Origin: Flexivirga meconopsidis
GTDB lineage: Bacteria > Actinomycetota > Actinomycetes > Actinomycetales > Dermatophilaceae
NCBI RefSeq assembly: GCF_026162425.1
Contig: NZ_JAOBQJ010000002.1
Coordinates: forward strand, 1 to 64,000
Length of the DNA: 64,000 nt
Direction of reading: 5' to 3'
In this document: positions 34,419 through 41,954 of the stretch, in pieces
Layout: every line of letters starts with the position of its first letter
Position numbering within the stretch: position 1 is the first letter of the stretch
The notes under the pieces: generated by a model
Told to the model about the DNA's origin: nothing
Databases searched by the model: none
The model's input: the letters and a program-made list of their open reading frames with translations, nothing else
Program-made: the position numbers and the translations under genes

Positions 34419-36215
34419 GTGAGTAAGAGGCGCACTAGCGAGTGGCAGGCCAGAGTCCTCGGGGACCTGACCGCCTTCGCGTTGGCGTACCCGGGCGAGG
34501 TCGAGATGATCGGCAAACCTCGATACAGCGGCAGGATGATGCAGCTTCGCATGCGTGTGCGCACCGCTGGCATCGAGCGCGTCGATGGCGGCTTGCGCCT
34601 GCTTGACCACGAAGAGTTTCAAGTCAGCGTGGGTCAGTCCGACATCGTGCCGCCGCGTATCGACGTCGATCACCTGCGGTTTCTCAATCATGCCCACGTG
34701 CTACAGGGCACCCGACTGTGTCTGTACCTCGACGCGTCGCGTGAATGGGACCCCGCCGGCGGCTTTGGCGGCCTTGTCGACCGACTGATCGAGTGGCTTG
34801 GCGACGCCGCTGCTGGACGCTTCGACGCCCAGACCGCGCTCTACCACGCCGTCGGCGGAGTGCTTCACGAGACGGACGGTGCCCCGAGCGTGGTCGTGCG
34901 CCGCCCGTTGCCCGGCGGCCGACTTGTCCGAAACGGCTGGCTCATCCAGCGGACCCCGCTTCGCTACGACCTGACGCTGGACCGCGACCGAGCCGTGGGC
35001 AGCACGGTTGCCGAGCATGTGCCAGTCGTGCAACTTGACGCCGCTCTGCCGTTGGGGGTGGGTAACACACTCCTTTCGCTCCTGAGTGTCATCGAGGACT
35101 CGTATGCGGGCTACCCCGCACCTGGCGACGCATTCGCCAAGGTGCGTAGGCTGACGGGTCTTGCGGCGCCGTTCCTAACCGCCGCGGGCGCAAGCGCGAT
35201 CCGCAAGCCCGACGGCACAGCACAGCGCATCGTGATCGCGGTCCCTCACCCCACCGGCGGAGCGCCGCACCTGCTCGTCGCCAGCCTTCCTGGGCCCGCC
35301 GCCGACCGACTCCGGGCGCTGGCCCGAGACAGCGCGAAGAGGAGTTCCATCATCACTATCGACCCGGCCAAGAGTGAGTCCGGCACGGACGTGGAGTGGC
35401 TCCCTGTCTCCGACGAGCGCCCCGAGGTCACGACCCGGCGTGACTCGACGCGGCCGGTCGCTGCCTTTGCTGACAAGACCGTGCACGTCTGGGGCTGCGG
35501 TGGTCTCGGATCGTGGGTCGCCGAGTTCGTCGTTCGCGCGGGCGCGAAGAAGGTTGTGCTCTGCGACCCCGGCCGCATCACCGGGGGGCTCCTGGTCCGC
35601 CAGAACTTCACCGAGGCCGACGTCGGTGACTCGAAGGCGGAGGCCCTTGCCGCGCGTTTACGGGCGATCAGTGATGTCGTGGAGGTAACGGCTTGCGACG
35701 GCAACATGCCGGAACTCTCTGAATGGTCCGACGCCGATGTGGTCATCGATGCAACCGTCAGCGTGGCTATCGGGCGCGTGCTCGAAGCCGCCGCCGCGAC
35801 CGCCGGTCGCCCGATCCTGGCGCAGATCGCCTGCGACGTGCGAACCGGAACGCAGGGAATCCTCACAATCTCGATGCCGCCGGAATCACGCGGTTGCCTC
35901 ACCATCGACCGGCAGGCAGGTCACATGGTGAATGCTGACGGCAGTTTGGAGCCGTTCCACGAGTTGTGGGGCTCAGAGGCTGACTCCGACGAGATCATCC
36001 CGACGCGCGGCTGCTCGACGCCGACGTTCCACGGATCCGCCGCTGACCTGAGTGGCGTGGCAGGCGGTCTAACCAGCATCCTGGGCTCACACCTCGCATC
36101 GGGCGACCCACTGTCGGGAACGCACCTGATCTCGCTGCCCCACGGTGAGGCTGGCCCGCTGCGACACTTTGTGCCGGTCGCAGATCCCATCGAGACGGGG
36201 CTGTCCAATGGCTGA
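34419..36215 (+). CDS. cap2: Cap2: E2-E1 ubiquitin-transfer-like protein of CBASS
   Basis: This 598-residue protein starts at GTG 34419 behind GGAG; GTG 34407 is an alternative. Residues 1-160 are E2-like, with the expected catalytic cysteine at about Cys101 in GTRLCLYLDASREW. After a linker domain comes an E1/ThiF adenylation domain (from about 345) with VHVWGCGGLGSWVAEFV, the Arg-x-x-Asn motif LLVRQNFTEADVGDSKAEAL and the catalytic cysteine at about Cys532 in IIPTRGCSTPTFHGS. Cap2 conjugates the CD-NTase C-terminus to a target and primes it for signalling. The stop codon overlaps the next start. No JAB-type Cap3 protease follows. Confidence 0.88.
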   Translation: MSKRRTSEWQARVLGDLTAFALAYPGEVEMIGKPRYSGRMMQLRMRVRTAGIERVDGGLRLLDHEEFQVSVGQSDIVPPRIDVDHLRFLNHAHVLQGTRLCLYLDASREWDPAGGFGGLVDRLIEWLGDAAAGRFDAQTALYHAVGGVLHETDGAPSVVVRRPLPGGRLVRNGWLIQRTPLRYDLTLDRDRAVGSTVAEHVPVVQLDAALPLGVGNTLLSLLSVIEDSYAGYPAPGDAFAKVRRLTGLAAPFLTAAGASAIRKPDGTAQRIVIAVPHPTGGAPHLLVASLPGPAADRLRALARDSAKRSSIITIDPAKSESGTDVEWLPVSDERPEVTTRRDSTRPVAAFADKTVHVWGCGGLGSWVAEFVVRAGAKKVVLCDPGRITGGLLVRQNFTEADVGDSKAEALAARLRAISDVVEVTACDGNMPELSEWSDADVVIDATVSVAIGRVLEAAAATAGRPILAQIACDVRTGTQGILTISMPPESRGCLTIDRQAGHMVNADGSLEPFHELWGSEADSDEIIPTRGCSTPTFHGSAADLSGVAGGLTSILGSHLASGDPLSGTHLISLPHGEAGPLRHFVPVADPIETGLSNG

Positions 36216-37398
36216 GCCACAGTCGACTTTGTCCCCCGATGAACGCGACACCACCGTCAAGCGAGACCGCATCAAAGAATCGGTGCGCAACGCTCTGTGG
36301 GCACGCACCGCTGGACGATGCACGATCTGCAACCGCCGCCTCCTCGGCGACCAGCGGACGTACCTTCACTCGGTGCTTCTGGCCGAGCTGGCGCACAATA
36401 TCGGCGCCACCGGCGGCGACGGCTCCCCGCGCAGTAGAGACAATGACGGGGTCGATGACACTGAGGCCGAGGAGAATCTGCTGCTCCTATGCCATGACTG
36501 TCACAAGATCATCGACAACCCCGACCACATCGACTTCTTCCCGCCAGAGAAGCTGCGGCAGATCAAGGAGTCGTTCGAGCGGCGCATCGAGATGGTCACA
36601 GAGAACGGCGGACTTACGCGAACCGCGGCACTGCGAGTCGGCTGCACCATACGCGGCTCGCTCGCCATGGCCTCGCAGCGCGAGATCGCCGAGACGCTTC
36701 TGGCAGTCAACTACCTCGGGCTGGTCGAGACCCAGCGGAGTGGAGACTTCAGCTGCCGCATCAACGGCGCTGTCGGCGGCCGTGGGTTCTGGGACGCCGC
36801 CCAGCAAACGATCGACGACGCCATCACCCAGGTGCGACAGGCCATCCACACCGGCGACGTCAAACACATATCAGTGTTTGCCATCGCCCCAGTACCGCTA
36901 CTCGTCTACTTAGGCTGGCGCCTGGACGACAAGACACCGACGCGCCTCTTTCAAAAGCACCGCGACCAGTTCGTCGGCTGGTCATGGAGCGACCAACGCG
37001 CTCCCGTCGAGTTTGAGGTCATTTCGTCCGACGAGGACACCTCCGCCGAACACGTCGTGCTGGTCTGCCCGCTGACTAGCGAGGTGAATCGGGCTGTCTT
37101 CAGTGATGTGCTGGAGGGGCAGCCGATTATTGAGGTCAGACCCATCAACGAGGCCCCTAGCCCGACGCTGTTCTCCCACGAGCAGTCGCTGGTCAACTTC
37201 GGCGAGCAGTGGCGAGCCGCGCTAGCGACAGCCGAGGCGCGGTTCTCAAATGCTAGGCGCTGGCACCTGATTGCTTCAGCCCCCGTGTCCGCCTCGATCG
37301 AGATAGGCCGTGCGTTCGTCCGTGACATCCACCCGCCTGTCACGGTCTACGAGCGCAGCGCCGAGTCCTACGAGGCAGTGCTCGTCGTCAGCCAATAG
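36208..37398 (+). CDS. cap5: Cap5: HNH-SAVED nuclease effector of CBASS
   Basis: This 396-residue protein starts at ATG 36208, overlapping the cap2 stop. The N-terminal HNH nuclease has CTICNRRL (Cys38, Cys41), ELAHNIGATG (His63) and ENLLLLCHDCHKIID (Asn90, Cys95, Cys98, His99), giving both the zinc site and catalytic positions. From about residue 190 to the end is a SAVED domain, which senses the cyclic nucleotide (FAIAPVPLLVYLGWRLDD, ARRWHLIASAPVSASIEIGR, YEAVLVVSQ). Binding should trigger assembly and DNA degradation. It is the second death effector in this operon alongside the patatin. Confidence 0.88.
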   Translation: MAEPQSTLSPDERDTTVKRDRIKESVRNALWARTAGRCTICNRRLLGDQRTYLHSVLLAELAHNIGATGGDGSPRSRDNDGVDDTEAEENLLLLCHDCHKIIDNPDHIDFFPPEKLRQIKESFERRIEMVTENGGLTRTAALRVGCTIRGSLAMASQREIAETLLAVNYLGLVETQRSGDFSCRINGAVGGRGFWDAAQQTIDDAITQVRQAIHTGDVKHISVFAIAPVPLLVYLGWRLDDKTPTRLFQKHRDQFVGWSWSDQRAPVEFEVISSDEDTSAEHVVLVCPLTSEVNRAVFSDVLEGQPIIEVRPINEAPSPTLFSHEQSLVNFGEQWRAALATAEARFSNARRWHLIASAPVSASIEIGRAFVRDIHPPVTVYERSAESYEAVLVVSQ

Positions 37399-37444
37399 AG
37401 CAATGATCGTGGGGCTAGGGCCAACTGAAACTACTGTGTCGGGT

Positions 37445-37476
37445 GGGGTGTCCAAACCCAGTCGTTGCGACACCCC
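37445..37476 (+). terminator. Hairpin downstream of the CBASS operon
   Basis: GGGGTGTC at 37445-37452 and GACACCCC at 37469-37476 form a perfect 8-bp stem with a 16-base loop about 45 bases after the cap5 stop codon. There is no T-run, so termination is plausible but unproven. Confidence 0.4.
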
Positions 37477-37742
37477 GGCCCGTGCCTCTGGAGCGCTCCG
37501 AAGAAAAGCCCACATGCCGCGATCTTCGCCCCCGTGAAAGTGCGTCCTATCGCCGCGTGAGCGACAGTGGAGTCGGATTCAGACTCGGCCGTCATGGGCA
37601 AGAGCATGTTTGCGCCGGATGAAACGATCGGCATCGCGCGGCAGTGACGCGTGTGTCTGATGAGATTTTTGAAGCGTGCGGTGGTTCAGGTCGGGTCGCC
37701 CCGTCGTGGCGGCTACGCTCACAGAAGGAAGAGGTGAAGTCG

Positions 37743-38495
37743 TTGGCCACGAATAGCGCGATCGAGTGGACCGAGGTCACCTGGAACCCCGTCACCGGGT
37801 GTGACCGGGTCGCCGCCGGGTGCGACAACTGCTACGCACTGGCGCTGGCGAAACGCCTCAAGGCGATGGGCGCGGAGAAGTACCAGAACGACGGCGACCC
37901 CAGGACCTCCGGCCCCGGCTTCGGCGTCACGATCCATCCACGCGCACTGGAACAACCGCTGAAGTGGCGCACACCAAAGGTCGTCTTCGTGAACTCGATG
38001 AGCGACCTCTTCCACGCCAAGGTGCCGCTCGACTTCATCCGCGACGTCTTCGACGTGATCCGCGAGACGCCGCAGCACACCTACCAGGTGCTGACCAAGC
38101 GCGCGCACCGTACAGCGAGGATCTCCGACAGACTCGACTGGCCGGACAACCTCTGGATGGGCGTGTCGGTGGAGTCGTTCGACGTCACCGACCGGATCGA
38201 CCACCTCCGCATGGTCCCGGCAGCCACGCGGTTCCTGTCGTGCGAGCCGCTCCTCACCGCGTTACCGGGGCTGGACCTCGAGAGCATCGACTGGGTGATC
38301 GCCGGCGGCGAATCGGGGCCGCGGGCGCGGCCGATGGACCCGGCCTGGGTCGAGGACATCCGCGACCAGTGTGTTCGGGCCGGAGTGTCCTTCTTCTTCA
38401 AGCAGTGGGGAGGCCGGACACCGAAGGCCAACGGACGGCAACTCGAAGGCCGCACCTGGGACGATATGCCGCAACTGGCCGTGGAGCCGGCTTAG
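37743..38495 (+). CDS. Three-Cys-motif protein (phage Gp37/Gp68, DUF5131 family)
   Basis: This 250-residue protein starts most likely at TTG 37743 (ATNSAIEWTEVTWNPVTG follows), behind GGAAGAGG; GTG 37734 is an alternative. The cysteines at 20, 27 and 30 (TGCDRVAAGCDNCYAL) form the three-Cys motif, and the later motifs VFVNSMSDLFH, WMGVSVES, FLSCEPLL, WVIAGGESGP and SFFFKQWGG are typical of the family, which is related to radical-SAM-type TIM-barrel proteins. Its biochemical role is not established. It converges with tcmP seven bases away, the usual partner in defence-associated loci. Confidence 0.85.
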   Translation: MATNSAIEWTEVTWNPVTGCDRVAAGCDNCYALALAKRLKAMGAEKYQNDGDPRTSGPGFGVTIHPRALEQPLKWRTPKVVFVNSMSDLFHAKVPLDFIRDVFDVIRETPQHTYQVLTKRAHRTARISDRLDWPDNLWMGVSVESFDVTDRIDHLRMVPAATRFLSCEPLLTALPGLDLESIDWVIAGGESGPRARPMDPAWVEDIRDQCVRAGVSFFFKQWGGRTPKANGRQLEGRTWDDMPQLAVEPA

Positions 38496-38502
38496 ACAAG
38501 CT

Positions 38503-39621
38503 CTAGTCGCCCAGGATGGGAAACTCGATGCGAGTCCCATCCGGGAACGTGCCCTTCCTCTTCTGATTGGGCGATGAGATGCGCCCGGCCGCCTGCATCG
38601 GCTTGAGGGTCTTCACCTTGACCTGACCGCTGTGAAACGGCGTCTCGGTGATCACGTAGTCGATGATCTCTTGAACCGGCACGGTCCGGCCAGCGAAGTG
38701 CTGAGCCAACTCGTCCTGAAGCGGGCCTGTGTTGGCCTCGTCGCCGAAGAGGACCTGGAGACCCGCGAGCCTGTCATCGAACTCGTAACCACCACCTGGG
38801 GCCAGGGCCCACATCGCCTGTTTCATCTTGTTGTAGGCCTGGTCGTTCCGCGTGCAGAAGAAGAGGTAACTGCCGGTATGCCCGGTGCTCGTGACCATCT
38901 TGAAGCTGCAGATGTGGGCGAAGTTGCACTCCTTGCGCAGCTGCCGCTCGTAGAGATCGTGGATGAACTCGGCACGACCCTGATCCTTCGGGGGCGCGTT
39001 CTTGTACTCGTCGGAAGCAAACAGCGCAGTAAAGTGGGGGTCGACGTTGCCCGCGTTCGCGAACCGATTGACGCTGTTGAAGTCGAAGTAGATGAACAGT
39101 TCGCAGGACTGATGGCTGACGAGGTCGCGGATCAACGACATCGGGACGTCCTTGTACCCGAACGGATCGATGAAGGCGAAGGTCGGCGCGAGCTGGTGAC
39201 CGGACGGGATTGAATCGAGGATGCCGCGCGCCAACTCCTGAAAGTTCTGGTTCTCGACCTTTACCTCTATGTTCTTCGGCCAAGGCGTTCGGCTTGCCTG
39301 AAGCTCGGCGAGGACGGTCTGCAATGAGGCGAACCGCTCGCTGTCCCACTCATTGAACGCGAACGTGAACTGGGTGTCGCCGAAGCCGGCGAACGCCTGA
39401 TGATCGAGCAACGCCCGCAGTGTCAGCACCGGCGAGCCAGGTTCATTGTTCGCGTATTGTCCGGGTCCAGCGAACCCATCCAGAATATTGACGCTCGAGT
39501 GATAGGGGCTGCGCCCGAAGATGGCAAACCACGCACCGAGGTAGCGGACCAAGATGTCATGCTTGACCATGGTGTGTGCTGGCCGTTCCCACACGGTCGG
39601 GAGGCTGTCACCCTTGGCCAC
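38503..39621 (-). CDS. tcmP: Three-Cys-motif partner protein TcmP
   Basis: This 372-residue protein starts at GTG 39621 behind GAGGAGG. It is named for regular pairing with the three-Cys-motif protein, which is the case here. A Rossmann/methyltransferase-like core is suggested by VNILDGFAGPGQYANNEPGS (about residues 43-62) and APTFAFIDPFGYKDVPM. The remainder is a helical and beta C-terminal part ending PDGTRIEFPILGD. The molecular function is not established. Such pairs are found in defence islands, and this pair adjoins a CBASS operon. Confidence 0.82.
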   Translation of the reverse strand: MAKGDSLPTVWERPAHTMVKHDILVRYLGAWFAIFGRSPYHSSVNILDGFAGPGQYANNEPGSPVLTLRALLDHQAFAGFGDTQFTFAFNEWDSERFASLQTVLAELQASRTPWPKNIEVKVENQNFQELARGILDSIPSGHQLAPTFAFIDPFGYKDVPMSLIRDLVSHQSCELFIYFDFNSVNRFANAGNVDPHFTALFASDEYKNAPPKDQGRAEFIHDLYERQLRKECNFAHICSFKMVTSTGHTGSYLFFCTRNDQAYNKMKQAMWALAPGGGYEFDDRLAGLQVLFGDEANTGPLQDELAQHFAGRTVPVQEIIDYVITETPFHSGQVKVKTLKPMQAAGRISSPNQKRKGTFPDGTRIEFPILGD

Positions 39622-39790
39622 GATCGCCTCCTCGCTCCCTGACCTGCCGCGTCACCTGTCGCCTTTGGCACGGTTGCGTGTCGCATGGAGCGGTCAGGTT
39701 CGTCGAGCCGCTCTTCGACCGGGCAGTCATGCCGTCCTTCGCCCCCTTGGCCGCGTTGAGGCTGGACCTTCGGTTCGCGACGGTCGACAT
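39608..39790 (-). CDS. Possible small basic protein upstream of tcmP
   Basis: This 60-residue frame begins at ATG 39790 behind GGGGGAGAG and ends by overlapping the tcmP start by 14 bases, the arrangement expected for translational coupling. The peptide (STVANRRSSLNAAKGAKDG...) is hydrophilic and basic with two cysteines, and no family is recognisable. It could be a leader peptide, a small regulator or an antitoxin-like partner. Coding status is uncertain. Confidence 0.4.
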   Translation of the reverse strand: MSTVANRRSSLNAAKGAKDGMTARSKSGSTNLTAPCDTQPCQRRQVTRQVRERGGDRGQG

Positions 39791-39995
39791 GCTCTCCCCC
39801 TTGTGGCCCAGTGCACCGCCGGCTCGGGGCGCTTCTCCCTGGCCATCGTATCGGCGGCAACTGATGAAGCTGGGGATCGAGGTCTTGGCGCGGCGTCTGA
39901 ACGTGTGGCGTTCCACCGAGGACGCATGCTGCCACCGAAACCGCGCATCCATGGCCCTCCGGCGCGCTGTCAGCGTCAGCTTCTAGGTTGTCCTC

Positions 39996-40358
39996 ATGTG
40001 GCTTCACAGTTCGCCCACGGACCTTGCAGTCGGAGCCGAAGTACTCCCGCCGACTGTCACCGGCAAGCGACCCCGCACCTTCGCTCCCGACGAAAACTAC
40101 AGGATGTATTCCTGGTATCGCGACGATCGTGTCTATGTCTCGCGCATCGACGGTTCCGATCCGCTGCAGGTGCTCGGAACGATGCCTTGGAATCAGCCGA
40201 ATACGTATCTCTATGAAGTCGACCCGGCCGATATTGAGCACGACGGTGATGTCGTCGCGGCCCCAGCGGGGTCTCACTCGTGTGCAAAGGCCGTGGTTGC
40301 GCGCCGCATCTATGAGCCGGTCAAAGCCGCAGGCACGGGCTCGACGCACGATGGGTAG
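39996..40358 (+). CDS. Small soluble protein, possibly ADP-ribosyltransferase-like
   Basis: This 120-residue protein starts at ATG 39996. The opening MWLHSSPTDLAVGAEVLPP and the middle TYLYEVDPADIEHDGDVV recall rifampin ADP-ribosyltransferase (Arr) and related small ART-fold proteins, in which a short His-containing start is followed by VYxVEPTGPxxxDP. The resemblance is from memory and partial: the usual central strand is replaced by YRDDRVYVSRIDGSDPLQ. No signal or membrane segment is visible. It lies between the TcmP pair and the tRNA cluster, inside the island. Confidence 0.5.
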   Translation: MWLHSSPTDLAVGAEVLPPTVTGKRPRTFAPDENYRMYSWYRDDRVYVSRIDGSDPLQVLGTMPWNQPNTYLYEVDPADIEHDGDVVAAPAGSHSCAKAVVARRIYEPVKAAGTGSTHDG

Positions 40359-40397
40359 TGATCGATGTGAACCAGGCTCGAGCGGAAGCTAGTTACC

Positions 40398-40589
40398 GTG
40401 AGTCAACTCGAGCACTGGCGGCGCGCGTTGACTGGCCCAACCGTTAACCGCGCGGCACTCGACTTGTTCGCACGGGACGCGTTCCCCGACACGGACCAGA
40501 TCGAGCGCATCTCCCACGCGTGGGCAGCCGACGACCGATGGGCGCTTGGATCTCTCCTCGTCGAGCCGATCTGCGCTACGGCTGGCTAA
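40398..40589 (+). CDS. Small hypothetical protein
   Basis: This 63-residue frame starts at a GTG at 40398 (SQLEHWRRALTGPTVNRAAL...) and lies 39 bases after the ART-like gene on the same strand. It is acidic and helical (LFARDAFPDTDQIERISHAW). No family is recognised; it may form a pair with the gene before it. Confidence 0.45.
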   Translation: MSQLEHWRRALTGPTVNRAALDLFARDAFPDTDQIERISHAWAADDRWALGSLLVEPICATAG

Positions 40590-41305
40590 GTGATCAACGG
40601 GATTCACCGGTTAGAGGCTATGCGCGCTCAAGGCAGCCGCTTCACCGTGGCGCTGAACTAGCGTGCCAGCAGCGAAACTCCTGGCCCCGAGACCAATTGA
40701 GCACAAACGAAGTCCATGTCTCGAATCGGCGAGCACGAGTCGGAGTCAGTGAAGGCGCTGGCGCGTGGCCTGGGCCGTTGTGGTGGCACTCGATGAATGG
40801 AGGAGCAGTTTCCGTCGCAAGGTCGTATAGGACAGGCGTCATACCGCCGCGTAGTCGGTTCCGGATGCTGGGCCGGGAAGGCCTTAAGGCGAAAGCCCTC
40901 GCGAGCCCAGCCCTGTCACGGTAGGCCGCGGCAGTTTCGCCGCCGCATCGGCATCCCAGCAGCGCGCCCGGCTCGTAGCGCATCGTGGGTCCGGCCGCCA
41001 TCTGCGCGGCGATCCACCCAATCCTTCGGGTTCGGTCCAGCCAGACCGAGAACCGGGGTCAGTAGGGTGCACATCGCGGACGCGCAAGCGTCGCCGCGGG
41101 ACTTCGACCTTGAGCCAGTAGCGAAGGGATCCGTTGGAGATGGCCTGCTCGTTGGGCGGTACCCACAGCGGGCAAGATCAGCGCATCAGTCTCCGCTGCG
41201 GACTCGGACGTGTTCCCGCCGAGGAACGGCTCACGATCCAGCCGACGTCGTTGAGATCCGATGTCCCCAAGTAGCGCAGAAGTAGTGCACCCCCGAAATT
41301 GAGAA
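40590..41305. other. Region without a recognisable gene before the tRNA cluster
   Basis: These 716 bases lie between the last island gene and the tRNA terminator. Open frames exist on both strands, for instance around 40642-41001 minus, but none shows known motifs or a convincing ribosome-binding site. If the island was inserted at the tRNA-Val gene, the attachment site would be near the right edge of this region; no copy of the tRNA 3' end was found elsewhere in the window. Confidence 0.4.
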
Positions 41306-41338
41306 GCCCCTAACCTTGCGTTTCCGCAGGTCAGGGGC
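41306..41338 (-). terminator. Terminator hairpin after the tRNA cluster
   Basis: The arms GCCCCTAACC-T-TGCG and CGCAGGTCAGGGGC pair over 13-14 positions with one bulge, one mismatch and a TTTC loop. It starts 10 bases downstream of the CCA end of tRNA-Val in the direction of transcription and is followed by TTCTCAATTTC, so it is a good intrinsic terminator for the tRNA transcript. Confidence 0.75.
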
Positions 41339-41348
41339 AGTTTCGAGC

Positions 41349-41423
41349 TGGTGGACGATACTGGGATCGAACCAGTGACCTCTTCCGTGTCAGGGAAGCG
41401 CGCTACCGCTGCGCCAATCGTCC
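41349..41423 (-). tRNA. tRNA-Val(GAC), CCA encoded
   Basis: The acceptor stem GGACGAT pairs with ATCGTCC, the discriminator is A and CCA is encoded. The anticodon arm reads CTTCC-CTGACAC-GGAAG, giving anticodon GAC (valine). The T arm contains GGTTCGATCCC. It is the last gene of a four-tRNA cluster on the minus strand and the one facing the genomic island. Confidence 0.95.
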
Positions 41424-41444
41424 AATGCGATATGACAACCGCAG

Positions 41445-41517
41445 AGCGGACAACCGGGCTCGAACCGGCGACCTCAACCTTGGCAAGGTTGCGCTCTACC
41501 AACTGAGCTATGTCCGC
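41445..41517 (-). tRNA. tRNA-Gly(GCC)
   Basis: The acceptor stem GCGGACA pairs with TGTCCGC, the discriminator is T and CCA is not encoded. The anticodon arm CAACC-TTGCCAA-GGTTG gives anticodon GCC (glycine). The sequence is the same as that of the copy at 41842-41914. Confidence 0.95.
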
Positions 41518-41763
41518 CTGTAACCCTGGCCTTGGCAGCCGGGGCAACGGAGATGAACTTTATCCCACTCTCCGCCCAACATCCAAAACGGGTGACTCTG
41601 TGTCGCTTTCGCGAGCAACATCGTCGGCGAGATCATCGAGACGGAAACAGGTATCGCCGGCGAAATGGTGAGCGACCGGACTCGACGGGTCGGCGAATGC
41701 GACCGTGCAGATGGAGTTCGCCGACGCGGCGCCCAGGCCTGCGTCGTACTGGCAAAACGATGC

Positions 41764-41837
41764 TGGAGGTGGAGACGGGATTTGAACCCGTGTAGACGGC
41801 TTTGCAGGCCGTTGCCTCGCCTCTCGGCCACTCCACC
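41764..41837 (-). tRNA. tRNA-Cys(GCA), CCA encoded
   Basis: The acceptor stem GGTGGAG pairs with CTCCACC, followed by T and an encoded CCA. The anticodon arm ACGGC-CTGCAAA-GCCGT gives anticodon GCA (cysteine). It lies between the two tRNA-Gly copies, only four bases from the upstream one. Confidence 0.95.
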
Positions 41838-41841
41838 GTGG

Positions 41842-41914
41842 AGCGGACAACCGGGCTCGAACCGGCGACCTCAACCTTGGCAAGGTTGCGCTCTACCAAC
41901 TGAGCTATGTCCGC
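41842..41914 (-). tRNA. tRNA-Gly(GCC), second copy
   Basis: The structure and anticodon (GCC) match those of the copy at 41445-41517, and the discriminator is T with no encoded CCA. It is the first gene of the minus-strand tRNA cluster. Confidence 0.95.
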
Positions 41915-41954
41915 CTGCAGCTCGCAGACGAGCTGCGGTGCGTGCTGCGCAACG

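Noticed and set aside
33305-34573. Minus-strand frame of 422 codons opposite the CD-NTase gene
   Set aside because: The CD-NTase on the plus strand has a complete active site and overlaps its operon partners. The antisense frame is rich in simple Val/Asp/Gly runs expected of a shadow.
40642-41001. Minus-strand frame of 119 codons before the tRNA cluster
   Set aside because: There is no family resemblance, no ribosome-binding site and an irregular composition; equally long frames exist on the other strand.
41059-41547. Frame of 162 codons running through two tRNA genes
   Set aside because: It reads through tRNA-Gly and tRNA-Val and their terminator, so translation is not expected.
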